Shown in pieces: positions 56,201 to 61,689 of a stretch of 64,000 nt of DNA (position 1 is its first letter; every line of letters starts with the position of its first letter). Source of the stretch: Bathynomus jamesi (taxonomy: Eukaryota > Arthropoda > Malacostraca > Isopoda > Cirolanidae); assembly GCA_023014485.1 (NCBI GenBank), contig JAJOZX010000880.1, positions 381,501-445,500 of the forward strand. Direction: 5' to 3'. A program made the position numbers and the translations under genes. Below the pieces are notes generated by a model. That model saw nothing but the letters and a program-made list of their open reading frames with translations, was not told the DNA's origin and did no database searches.

Positions 56201-59082
56201 ACAATTATTTTACTTCTCATAGCCTTGCTATAGCCCTTCTGGAAATGAGGCTCACATTACTTGGAACAATACACATTCAAAGAGAAATAACAATTGCTCT
56301 CAGACAAGAAAAGACCATGAAAATGACTCTGTTTGCTTATGATCATGTCAATAAGATCATGCTTGCATCATATATTCCAAAGAAAAACAAAAAAGTAACA
56401 AGTTCTTCTCATGTTGGGAATGAAGTTATTCCAGAACAAGTCCACAAATCAGCACTGATTGTAGATTATAACTTTGGCAAAAAAAAAAAGAGTAGATCAA
56501 TTTGATGAAAACAGAAGAATTTACATGTAGAAGAAAAACTGTTAGATGACCTTTGTTAATCTTTTACATGTTAGATGTTGCTGCATTCAATGGCTACCTT
56601 CTAATGAAAAATGATAGCTACTCAATTCCTAGGAAACATTTCTTGAAAATGGTAGCCAAGGAACTGGCTAAACCCAGTGCTCAAAAATGCCATGAAGTAA
56701 ATGTTCATCTTCCTAAAGCAGCAAAACATCCAGCAATGATTCTTGACTTTCTTCCACAACATAGTGAAAGTCAAGAAGAACAGCAGCAAGGCAGATTCCT
56801 TGGGAGATGCAGTTATGTTCAAAAGTATGCCAATCTAAGTGTGATAAATGTGATCATGCATAGGAGAGTTGTGAAAACGTGCCTGTCCTACTTGCTAAAT
56901 TATTTTGTAGAATTTGTGTACGGTATAGGATAAAATTTGTTTTTACCTTTTCTTGCTTTGCTAAATAAAAAATTTTTAAGTTTTTTTTTTCATTCTGGAT
57001 AATAAATTATGCTAAATTATGTTGAACTTGCGTAAAGGTTGAAATATTTTAACCATTTCTTGCTCTGCTAACTAGAAACAAATAATTTTTGTAAAGAGCA
57101 AAATTTTGCATTTTCAGTACTAGTGAAAATTATTAGTGATGGGACGATTAATCGGAATCGGAAGAATCGAGCATTTTTCAGGAATCGGAATCGAGAGAAT
57201 TGTACCATGATTTCCGATTCTTAAAACGATTCTTTAACTTTTAATTGAACCAGTTTTGCAATGTAAACTTTAAAATTTAAATGAAAGAGGATAACAAATT
57301 TTATTTTTATTGTATTGTAGCTATACATTAAAACATGTATATCTATGATGTGTAATCAAGAAGATTAAAATGAATTGTTACAACTTAGTTGATTTTTATT
57401 TTTAAACCAATCTATTATAATTTATATTACCATACTCATAATGTAAATAGTTAATTTTACCAGAGTAAAATATGACAATTTCCAGAAAAACAAGTATAGA
57501 ATTATATTTAAAAATATTGAGAATTGGAATCGTATCGGAATCGAGACTTTTTAGTGGTATCGGAATCGGAATCGTTAAAAATTTTGGTATCATCCCATCA
57601 CTAAAAATTATCAACTGTAACAAACTGTTACACTCATACCAAATAAGTTACATTAATGGCACATACTGATAAGGGTAAAAAAAAAAGAAAAAAAGTACAA
57701 TTTCATATTCAAACAAGAAAAATGCACCAATTGAAAACTAAAAACCAAGTACCAATTTTTAAAAAGGGACACTCAATCTTACCTATTTTGCATTGATCCA
57801 CTGCGTCTTTCATCTCTTCTTTGACCCCCACTCCTTCCTCCCCTATTAAAAAAAATATTCACAAGAAATAATTCACCAATATAATAAATTACAAGCTACT
57901 CACCATTATAAGTAGGCCCAAAGACTAAATACTAATCCCTTTTAGTCTTTGCACTTAAAAACTAGAGACTTTATTAATAAAATAAAGTCAAAAGTTTCTT
58001 CAATAAAATTTTATCACGAGCCTTTCCAATGAAACTGATATTCTCAATTCATTCAAAGAATTTGATGAAAACACTAGTAAATCAAATATTGTACCATCAC
58101 TAAAAAAAAAATTTCTACTATGAATTTTCACACACGCACAACCCTTTTTCCCTATTCAATATAAAATCAATTTACACAAAACATTTTCAATAAATTACTT
58201 TTGGCATTATTAGTAAAAAGATATTCTCCATGTATAATGTAGAAAAATACTTTAAATTTAGACCTACACACTACAGCATAGGGGTTAACATTTTTCCACT
58301 TCTATGCTTTATACGAGAAATATAAGTATATCAATAAAATACTTGCTAATATAAAAAAAACATCCAACACACACGTAAAAATACTATTAATAATAATAAT
58401 AAATATATTAAGCCTAAGTCATGAATCTTATAGCATTTGTGACAAAATTTAATTGACGAGTCAAAATATATTTTATACACTTTGGTTTGGGCAAAATAAA
58501 AGGACAACCTTTTACTTCTATACTGTATTAGTAAAGGTTAGGCAAGTAGTTGGATTTTCAGATAAGTCACTCATTTTTTAACTACAAAATGACAGTATAT
58601 TTTAAGTCTAGTATATCCTGCACAAATAAGCTCGGCTCCTATCTACAGTTTAGTTTTGTTAGATCAGTTAGGGACTCGAGGCTACTGTATAATGTAAATT
58701 ACCAGAATATTATTGCCTCTTGCTTATATTATTATTCTAACTCGGGGGTTCTCAACCCACTTACTTCCATTACCCACCTGAAACATTGGCACTCACCCCT
58801 GTTACCCCTAATGACGCATAAATTAACCAAAAATTATAGTAGTAGTTTATAATCATACAATTGTCTTCAAACACCGCTCTTAAATAAAATATGTATGGCT
58901 TCTATTATCCTCCTGGATATCCCAAATTACCTCTTTAGGAGTAATTACTCACTGATTGAGAACCCCTGTTCTGACTCACTAAAAACGGAATGACTCCAGA
59001 ATTAGCAAAACTTCCACCATTTTAATACTTACCACTTCCTCGTAGTCATGTCATGCGGCCTTTTGCCTGAGTGACTTGGCAT
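33427..59082 (-). CDS. Pep-like zinc-finger nuclear protein, complete 16-exon gene (738 aa)
   Basis: Sixteen exons with GT donors and AG acceptors join in consistent phase to 2217 nt, stop included. Residues 1-106 are Gly/Ser/Arg/Asn-rich with two PW(E/D) sites; 107-248 are RG- and Lys/Ser-rich; 249-312 are an acidic/basic low-complexity run. Residues 323-346 form a C-x2-C-x13-H-x5-H finger, 408-428 a degenerate finger (CC, then H), and 523-543 a second C-x2-C finger of matrin type. Residues 431-471 and 556-700 are Lys/Glu-rich, and the end is an RG-rich tail. This architecture fits arthropod 'zinc finger protein on ecdysone puffs' (Pep), an hnRNP-associated chromosomal protein of similar length (about 716 residues in Drosophila). 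Identity is moderate inference; other matrin-type fingers such as CIZ1/ZNF318 relatives are alternatives. An acceptor precedes the ATG, so an untranslated 5' exon lies further upstream, not located. Confidence 0.8.
34003..34130 (-). CDS. Pep-like gene, exon 15
   Basis: 128 nt, donor GTGAGC, acceptor TTCTTCAG. Encodes a Lys/Glu helix followed by DLPPEYIMVDCSDDNPKEK; its last two bases complete a Ser codon with exon 16. Confidence 0.87.
34310..34650. repeat. Two SINE S1 right halves fused tail to tail (intronic)
   Basis: A plus copy (second unit of the long form, from 34310) ends at a (GT)n(TA)n(CA)n core at 34541-34567. A minus copy of the tail follows to 34650. Blocks GTTACTAGGGTTATAATTGG and their complement make a hairpin of about 80-bp arms in the intron between exons 14 and 15. 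A G-rich tract (GGGTGGGGGTGGGG) lies at 34432-34455. Confidence 0.7.
35234..35311 (-). CDS. Pep-like gene, exon 14
   Basis: 78 nt in phase 0 with donor GTAAGT and acceptor TTTTTCAG; encodes 26 residues of Glu/Lys/Gln coiled-coil-like sequence (KREEERKEEE, KQQQQEEK). Confidence 0.87.
36081..36214 (-). CDS. Pep-like gene, exon 13 (zinc finger)
   Basis: 134 nt with donor GTGAGT. Encodes residues 511-555, including FRCRICKGQMFKSLENHCQ and AHYDNIATHLNKVE: Cys523-x2-Cys526 and His537/His543, a matrin-like finger that may bind RNA or DNA. Confidence 0.9.
36876..36992 (-). CDS. Pep-like gene, exon 12
   Basis: 117 nt with donor GTATGA; encodes HDEIVRMSTLLEKAQKDA and SMQSLPVYNPSSM, a short helix and linker before the last finger. 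Confidence 0.87.
37677..37800 (-). CDS. Pep-like gene, exon 11
   Basis: 124 nt with donor GTAAAA and a non-CAG acceptor (TTTTGAAG). Encodes FALKQKQTEEKQKEGEDE then an alternating Lys/Asp/Glu run ending GLQE. The acceptor is weak, but the phase is right on both sides. Confidence 0.82.
37801..38450. other. Intron 10, distal part: no repeat recognised
   Basis: AT-rich intron sequence up to the palindromic mariner derivative at 38451. Confidence 0.4.
38451..39157 (-). mobile_element. Palindromic mariner derivative P3 (707 bp), intronic
   Basis: Ends CGAGGGGCGGTCAG are flanked by TA (38449-38450 and 39158-39159). Arms 38451-38632 and 38980-39157 are near-identical in reverse. Both carry the same start-of-gene sequence (ATGGCGGCTCGACTGGAAC), so both ends are copies of the 5' end. 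On the minus strand the middle encodes PSLSGQEFLERIVTGDETW and KMMASVFWDHK, holding the first catalytic Asp of a mariner transposase; the rest of the gene and the true 3' end are missing. Confidence 0.9.
39160..40189. other. Intron 10, proximal part: no repeat recognised
   Basis: No inverted repeat, SINE box or coding frame supported. A (CAC)n-like run lies at 40035-40054. Confidence 0.4.
40190..40288 (-). CDS. Pep-like gene, exon 10 (degenerate finger)
   Basis: 99 nt in phase 0 with acceptor TTACTGCAG. Encodes WLKVGSCCGTKYKSPFGLEE then HKLSIHHLK; the Cys pair is adjacent rather than spaced by two, so metal binding is uncertain. Confidence 0.87.
40591..40783. mobile_element. Hairpin MITE with TAAGATGGGG ends (intronic)
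   Basis: TAAGATGGGGTAA...ACTGGGCCCTG at the left and CAGTTACCCCATCTTA at the right are inverted, and the match continues through GGTAAATTTCGTTAT. The left arm has about 20 extra bases (GGGCACACCTGCAGTGG). No coding sequence. Confidence 0.8.
40866..41090. mobile_element. Diverged CAGGGTGTGTATAAAGT element
   Basis: The left end is of the CAGGGTG type. The right end near 41050-41080 (AATTCAAATCGGATTTG, TACTTTAC) is a poor inverted match to AAATCCAATTTGAAC of the left. An old MITE is likely. Confidence 0.4.
41111..41749. mobile_element. hAT-like element rich in TAATCA words
   Basis: Ends CAGACATGGGG and CCCCATGTCTG are inverted. ATCAAGAG follows the right end, and ATCAAGGC lies five bases before the left end, a possible 8-bp duplication. 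TAATCA/TGATTA words recur over twenty times on both sides of a central (TA)n tract (41199-41268). Confidence 0.6.
41199..41268. repeat. (TA)n microsatellite inside the hAT-like element
   Basis: About 70 bp of TA. Confidence 0.95.
41757..41960 (+). other. Possible retroelement endonuclease relic
   Basis: The frame reads GVIYSYTCPRR, RGYPPCSHLCHMG, faintly like the GIY-YIG region of Penelope-type elements, but the key residues are not all present. Confidence 0.2.
42486..43379. mobile_element. Palindromic mariner derivative P4 (894 bp), double transposase half
   Basis: Ends CAGGGTGTACATAAAG with TA on both sides (42484-42485 and 43380-43381). Arms 42486-42927 and 42945-43379 are about 440 bp and nearly identical in reverse, around a loop of only 17 bp. 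Each arm encodes the same C-terminal half of a DD41D-type transposase, head to head: QHDGAPCHYAK (second Asp) and RSPDLTPLDFFAWGF (third Asp). The first Asp and the N-terminal domain are absent. Small indels between the arms show they have begun to diverge. Confidence 0.93.
43401..44368 (-). mobile_element. Tc1-like element, internally deleted (968 bp), intronic
   Basis: Inverted ends TAAGCACACCGGACAAAAAA and complement, flanked by TA (43399-43400 and 44369-44370). The ends reach inward as ATTAGTCACCCC. The gene runs right to left. Confidence 0.9.
43445..44188 (-). pseudogene. Tc1 transposase lacking the catalytic centre
   Basis: ATG 44186-44188 starts MGREADVTQWQKGAIVFGRA. After a frame change HKMSEVAQFVGVSTRTVQRV (HTH) and RPISERTLRRELHAM follow. 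The first catalytic Asp is in VIWSDESRFCLF. The frame then jumps from FNPECVEGVVQAG to the C-terminal TLAELRDRLMNEWQQID, so the second Asp and the final Glu are deleted. A further small shift precedes the end at 43445. It cannot be active. Confidence 0.88.
44391..44545 (-). repeat. SINE S4 with exact 15-bp target duplication
   Basis: TTTTTGCAAATTAAA occurs at 44391-44405 and 44531-44545. Between them, on the minus strand, lies GCGCCCTGTAGCTCAGTGG (box A), then GTTCCTACTAGGTC and GAAGCGAGCTTCC. Long duplications of this kind mark LINE-driven insertion. The insertion lies in intron 9 of the Pep-like gene. Confidence 0.88.
44735..44818 (-). CDS. Pep-like gene, exon 9
   Basis: 84 nt in phase 0 with donor GTAAGT and acceptor TCCTTAG; encodes LAEMRQRDKVLRRTGKKGQP then VMKTTEQI, a basic linker between two fingers. 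Confidence 0.88.
44830..46490. other. Intron 8: no repeat recognised
   Basis: About 1.7 kb of AT-rich sequence with an A-run at 46475-46492 and a short CAT repeat near 45836. Nothing coding supported. Confidence 0.4.
46503..46604 (-). CDS. Pep-like gene, exon 8 (second half of finger 1)
   Basis: 102 nt with donor GTATTC and acceptor TTTGTTTCAG. Encodes GYIRHLQGITHAKMAELFHA then KNAATLELLNISAK; His340 and His346 complete the finger begun in exon 7. Confidence 0.9.
46849..46917 (-). CDS. Pep-like gene, exon 7 (first half of finger 1)
   Basis: 69 nt in phase 0 with donor GTAAGC and acceptor TATGTTGCAG. Encodes EDPFPVKSLYCHICDLDSFS then SKK, with Cys323 and Cys326. The finger is split by an intron between its Cys and His pairs. 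Confidence 0.9.
47186..47378 (-). CDS. Pep-like gene, exon 6 (acidic/basic run)
   Basis: 193 nt with donor GTAAGA and acceptor GTTATTAG. Encodes a Lys/Glu/Asp-only stretch (EEKKEDEDEDGEKEE) of 64 residues, probably disordered or helical. Confidence 0.87.
48057..48481 (-). CDS. Pep-like gene, exon 5 (RG/basic region)
   Basis: 425 nt with donor GTAAGC and acceptor TTTCAACAG. Encodes MGGFDDQRGRGLLPSPSNTP, a Pro/Gly stretch with NPWDSS, RGRQDNSRKFVKAKRPPNK and a Ser/Lys-rich end. It is the longest exon of the N-terminal half and a likely RNA-binding or nuclear-localisation region. Confidence 0.88.
48490..49670. other. Intron 4: no repeat recognised
   Basis: A T-run lies at 49586-49606 and an (ATA)n-like run at 49496-49513. 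No frame supported. Confidence 0.4.
49679..49747 (-). CDS. Pep-like gene, exon 4
   Basis: 69 nt in phase 0 with donor GTAAGT and acceptor TATTTTCAG; encodes GNFATTNFGGFGNNSNKIRR then LER, Gly/Asn/Phe-rich as in hnRNP low-complexity regions. Confidence 0.87.
50260..51330 (+). pseudogene. Jockey-like LINE reverse transcriptase relic (antisense in intron 3)
   Basis: Successive plus frames read INSGVPQGSVLSPTIFLLFI, then VAFNAPKCQFLHLFTHHN, FNNTQLNPFSSINILGISFS and KTSSKRLLGVLYNPHSFF. Later come VESKAFHLINSLPLTDCFQS and LYYCYYNGHCSSEFSNCM. These are the order of blocks in the C-terminal half of jockey-type reverse transcriptases. Several stops and frameshifts make it dead. Confidence 0.8.
51944..52082 (-). 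CDS. Pep-like gene, exon 3
   Basis: 139 nt with donor GTAAGT and acceptor TTCCCCATAG; encodes NLGGARPMVSPWENGVTPGM then SNLFSQNAFAQPAASSYLV, a Ser/Asn/Ala-rich low-complexity part. Phase with exon 2 restores an Arg codon. Confidence 0.88.
52387..53181. mobile_element. pogo/Tigger-type MITE with a mariner palindrome inside
   Basis: Ends CAGTAATCCCTCGCTTTATG and CATAAAGCAAGGGATTACTG with TA outside (52385-52386 and 53182-53183). Only about 190 bp belong to this element; the rest is the palindrome at 52480-53086. Confidence 0.85.
52480..53086 (+). mobile_element. Palindromic mariner derivative P1, second copy (607 bp)
   Basis: Same ends, arms and 127-bp loop length as 18626-19241 but in the opposite orientation; TA at 52478-52479 and 53087-53088. 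The left arm and loop keep an open plus frame: SPKVNVWLGMTKSKIYGPFF, FAEATVTGTVYLDMLQQFLE and VVFQQDGAP, the stretch leading to the second catalytic Asp of an IS630/mariner-type transposase. Confidence 0.92.
53266..54265 (+). mobile_element. Tigger-like element with transposase relic
   Basis: Left end CAGTAAACCTTTGAG (TA at 53264-53265) and a diverged right end CAAGGGTTTACCAT. At 53540-53630 frame fragments read LELIAKLESGV and ARMCKEYGVKKQMVD, the CENP-B-like N-terminal HTH of pogo/Tigger transposases. Most of the gene has been lost, and a smaller MITE is inserted. Confidence 0.7.
53704..54088. mobile_element. pogo-type MITE nested in the Tigger relic (385 bp)
   Basis: Ends CAGTAATCCATCATTTTAC and TAAAACAAGGAATTACTG with TA on both sides (53702-53703 and 54089-54090). 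Confidence 0.75.
55206..56936 (+). pseudogene. piggyBac transposase pseudogene
   Basis: Frame pieces in order are an acidic N-terminus (about 55240-55470), FRTEIEAFHLFITEEMF, ARADRDNFTSLVDLQDPTDG, then LTVDEHHHGYRGRIPG with the first catalytic Asp and TYIPSKPRKYGV. Next comes a CNNYFTSHSLAIALLEM block where the family has DN, so the second catalytic Asp reads Asn here. After that are DVAAFNGYLLM and a Cys-rich end (KCDKCDH...CRIC), as in piggyBac C-terminal zinc-binding domains. Several frameshifts and stops break it. Confidence 0.88.
57134..57603. mobile_element. Non-autonomous hAT element (470 bp) with exact 8-bp duplication
   Basis: Ends TAGTGATGGGA and TCCCATCACTA; AAAATTAT lies on both sides (57126-57133 and 57604-57611). 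GGAATCGGAATCG words cluster near each end. It is nested in the piggyBac element, so it is younger than that insertion. Confidence 0.93.
57783..57842 (-). CDS. Pep-like gene, exon 2
   Basis: 60 nt with donor GTAAGA and acceptor TTTTTAATAG; encodes GGRSGGQRRDERRSGSMQN, an RG-rich start. It joins exon 1 by a split Trp codon and exon 3 by a split Arg codon. Confidence 0.86.
57850..58740. other. Intron 1, distal part: no repeat recognised
   Basis: AT-rich with short A-runs. Nothing coding or repeated is supported. Confidence 0.4.
58744..58968. mobile_element. hAT-like MITE (225 bp)
   Basis: Ends GGGGGTTCTCAACC and TTGAGAACCCC; TTCTAACTC (58735-58743) and TTCTGACTC (58969-58977) flank it with one mismatch, a target duplication of eight to nine bases. 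No coding capacity. Confidence 0.85.
59033..59082 (-). CDS. Pep-like gene, exon 1 (first coding exon)
   Basis: 50 nt with donor GTAAGT and acceptor ATATTTTCAG directly before ATG; encodes MPSHSGKRPHDMTTRK plus two bases of the next codon. Because an acceptor precedes the ATG, this is not the first transcribed exon; translation is taken to begin here. Confidence 0.8.
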
Positions 59083-59456
59083 CTGAAAATATTAAAGGGA
59101 ATAAAATTAAAAATGAGAGGAAATAAAAGGGGAGATCTAAATAGAGGCACTAGATCTTCCAAATCAATATCTAACAAGAATTAAGTTCTCAAACATTCTT
59201 TTTCTTCTTCAAAATTTAACCCAAAGTGTAAAGAAGCAATAGGGTTTGTATTACCATATACTGAACTTAAAAACAATGACTACTACTAACTTTCTCGGAT
59301 GAAATGAAAATATAACTAAAGCATCTATTAATACCATACAGCGCCTAAATTAGCTGCATCATATTCGTATAATAATGATAGTCTTTTAATCCTTTACTGA
59401 AAAATCATGCTCCTGTATGTAATGTTGATAGATCATTAATATGGTGTCCATGCATC

Positions 59457-59815
59457 TTGTCACCCCAGTAAAATACTAACTGATTTTCATTTTTCTTTCA
59501 GACCCATTTGAAATGAGATAATAGCAACTATACACCTGAACAACACATATTGGCTAGTACCTGGGTCCACGAGTGACCACAATGGCAAAACTATTGAACG
59601 TATCTTTTTCCATCTCAACAGTTCTTTTTAGAGGAGTTGCATGATTGAATTGGTCCTGGAAGTCTGCATGAATATTTTTAATAGTTTTGCCACTGTCATT
59701 GCTCAAGAAGCCAGGTACTAGCCAATATGCATTGTTCAATCATATAGTTGCTACTATCACATATTTCAAATGGGTCTAAAAGAAAAATGAAAATCAGTAT
59801 TTAACTGGGGTGCAT
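59457..59815. mobile_element. Foldback element, about 130-bp arms
   Basis: CACCCCAGTAAAATACTAAC...TTTCAGACCCATTTGAAAT and its complement at 59765-59815 are inverted, and the match goes on through GGCTAGTACCTGG/CCAGGTACTAGCC and GGCAAAACTATT/AATAGTTTTGCC. The loop is about 80 bp. The minus frame at 59554-59739 has no known motif. Confidence 0.75.
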
Positions 59816-59876
59816 GGTTGCCACTCCAAAAATGTAAAATAAAGTATACTGTTTTCAAAATACAGCCATTTTAAAG

Positions 59877-59879
<3 letters not shown>

Positions 59880-59925
<46 letters not shown>
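59880..59925. repeat. (TA)n microsatellite
   Basis: Uninterrupted TA tract. Confidence 0.95.
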
Positions 59926-59926
<1 letters not shown>

Positions 59927-60169
59927 CGCAAGGGGGTTCTAAGCTCATGCTCTTGAGTGCTTGTTCCTGGAGGTTTCACGTGCGCCCTCCTGGCCCTAGC
60001 ACCCAAGGATGATGGGGCTTGACCCTGCAGTCCTTGGTCTTTTTCCACTTTGACTGTCCCCTCCACCCTTTCTTTGTTTTTCCGCTGAGATATGCCCTTT
60101 TAAATAGAGGCAAATTGGTTCTTCCCAAAGTTAAAATATATTATATATATATATACACACACACACGCG

Positions 60170-60463
60170 CCTTTTGTTAACCTTTAGTTAGCTTACTCCC
60201 GAATTGTTCATTCTGACAACTTTTTAGGTCAAGCTTTTCACTCCACCTTGGACCTACAGTTTAACATGGAATCCAAACCATGCCCCATCAGCAGCCCAGC
60301 ATCTTACCCACTAGGCCACCTAGGGTACCCATTTGTCTACAAACCACTTTATTGTGTGGAGGAATGAACAGCTGGGTTTTGCTGCATGCTGGCTGCCATC
60401 GGGCCTCAAACCTAGGGCCGATGGATTCGGTCAGCAACGCTAATCACTACACCACCAAGGTGC
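60170..60463 (-). repeat. SINE S1, minus-strand full copy
   Basis: Tail (CCCGAATTGTTCATTCTGAC), second unit (CAGCATCTTACCCACTAGG), linker and first unit (box B and box A reading CTAATCACTACACCACCAAGG on the plus strand) are all present in order. Confidence 0.8.
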
Positions 60464-60474
60464 ATTTTATATAT

Positions 60475-60860
60475 AATGTAAAGAACGACGCTTGTGTAGA
60501 AGAGCATTCTGTACAAGATGAGGAGAGAATGAACAAATGAAAAATGAGGTACCACCCAGGAATCAAACCCGGGATCATCCGATTGCTAGTCAGATATGCT
60601 ATCCACTACAGTCCAGTGTTTCCCAACCGGGGGCCATGGGAAAATGTTATTTTGTAAAATAGAATTAATTCTGCATATTACCTACTGAAAATAATGCTTA
60701 TGGGGGCCACAGGAAAAAATAAGGTTCCTAAGGGGGCCATAAGCCAAAACCGGTTGGGAACCACTGCACTACACCATGGACCTCGATCAATCAGAAGTCA
60801 TAATTCTCTTACATATGAGCAGAAACCAATGCCCTGAGGGGGCACCTTCGCATGCCATAC
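60475..60860 (-). repeat. SINE S3, minus-strand copy interrupted by a hAT MITE
   Basis: The S3 tail, box B (AATCAAACCCGGG on plus) and part of the head precede the insertion at 60614. The remaining head (CCATGGACCTCGATCAAT) and the leader GCAGAAACCAATGCCCTGAG follow it. Confidence 0.78.
60614..60766. mobile_element. hAT-like MITE (153 bp) nested in SINE S3
   Basis: Ends CAGTGTTTCCCAACCGG and CCGGTTGGGAACCACTG. CACTACAG (60604-60611, two bases before the left end) and CACTACAC (60767-60774) form a near-perfect 8-bp duplication. Confidence 0.85.
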
Positions 60861-60869
60861 ATATATACA

Positions 60870-61062
60870 TTTTAACTGCAAACAACATAGTATAATTAAT
60901 GTAAAGAATGATGTTTGTGTAGAAGAGCGTTCCACACAAGATGAGGGAGAATGAACAAATGAAAAAAATTTTCATTTGTTTGTTCTCCCTCATCCTGTGC
61001 AGAATGCTCTTCTACACAAGCAGTGTTCTTTACATTAATTATAGTGTGGTGTTTGCAATTAA
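60870..61062. repeat. SINE S3 tails fused as a palindrome
   Basis: The S3 tail (AACTGCAAAC...GAGGGAGAATGAACAAATG) runs to about 60965 and then at once in reverse (CATTTGTTTGTTCTCCCTC...) to 61062, with arms of about 95 bp and almost no loop. No tRNA-like head is present. Confidence 0.85.
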
Positions 61063-61084
61063 AAAAAAAAAATATATATATATA

Positions 61085-61495
61085 TAGTATTGAACTCAGA
61101 ATGGTCCACTGACGCTCTTTGATGATAGACCGCACATGGAACAAGGAACTCTTCTGGTAAAATTAAATCCACTATAGTCTGAATAAGTAATGGTAAATGA
61201 CAAACACTATAGTTTTTCTTTTTCATAATGTTAGCCCGATGTGGGCAATGGGTCACTCGCAAAGAGGCCCCAAAAATATAGCTTCCATCACCAGTTATCT
61301 AGGCTCCAGCTTTGGGACAGGATCTAGGGGTGGATCTGAATCCATATTTTTGAGGCCTTTTTGTGAGTGACCCATTGCCCACATTGGGTTTCCATCATGA
61401 AAAAAAAATATAGTGTTCGTCATTTACCATTACTTACTCAGACTATAGTAGATTTAATTTTACCAGAAGAGTTACTTGTTCAATGCCCAGTCACA
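61085..61495. mobile_element. Foldback element A, second copy
   Basis: The arms at about 61090-61290 and 61345-61490 are inverted copies of the arm of the element at 2500-3162, with a shorter spacer. All four arms keep the same short frame (MKKKNY/MKKKYS core), although with substitutions. Confidence 0.7.
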
Positions 61496-61517
61496 TATAT
61501 ATATATATATATACATA

Positions 61518-61631
61518 CTGCAAACCCACAAGGAAAAAGAAAAATGATTCCAAGGCCTTTCGTGTATTCAAAGCTACACCTCGTCAGGGAATGACTTGGA
61601 ATCGTTTTTCTTTTTCCTTGTGGGTTTGCAG
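61518..61631. repeat. Hairpin with 37-bp arms
   Basis: CTGCAAACCCACAAGG... (61518-61554) and its complement (61595-61631) match at 36 of 37 positions around a 40-base loop. Confidence 0.88.
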
Positions 61632-61689
61632 CATTTATTCATTTCACATGTTTTATTGTGAAATTCATCCTATATATATATATTTGGTT

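Larger units (their letters stand above)
54905..57675 (+). mobile_element. piggyBac element, full length, decayed (2.77 kb), intronic
   Basis: A 16-bp inverted repeat CCCTTATCAGTATGTG starts at 54905 after TTAA (54901-54904), and its exact complement ends at 57675, followed by TAAA, one change from TTAA. CCC ends with TTAA targets define piggyBac. A 470-bp hAT MITE is nested near its 3' end. It lies in intron 2 of the Pep-like gene, opposite in strand. Confidence 0.93.
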
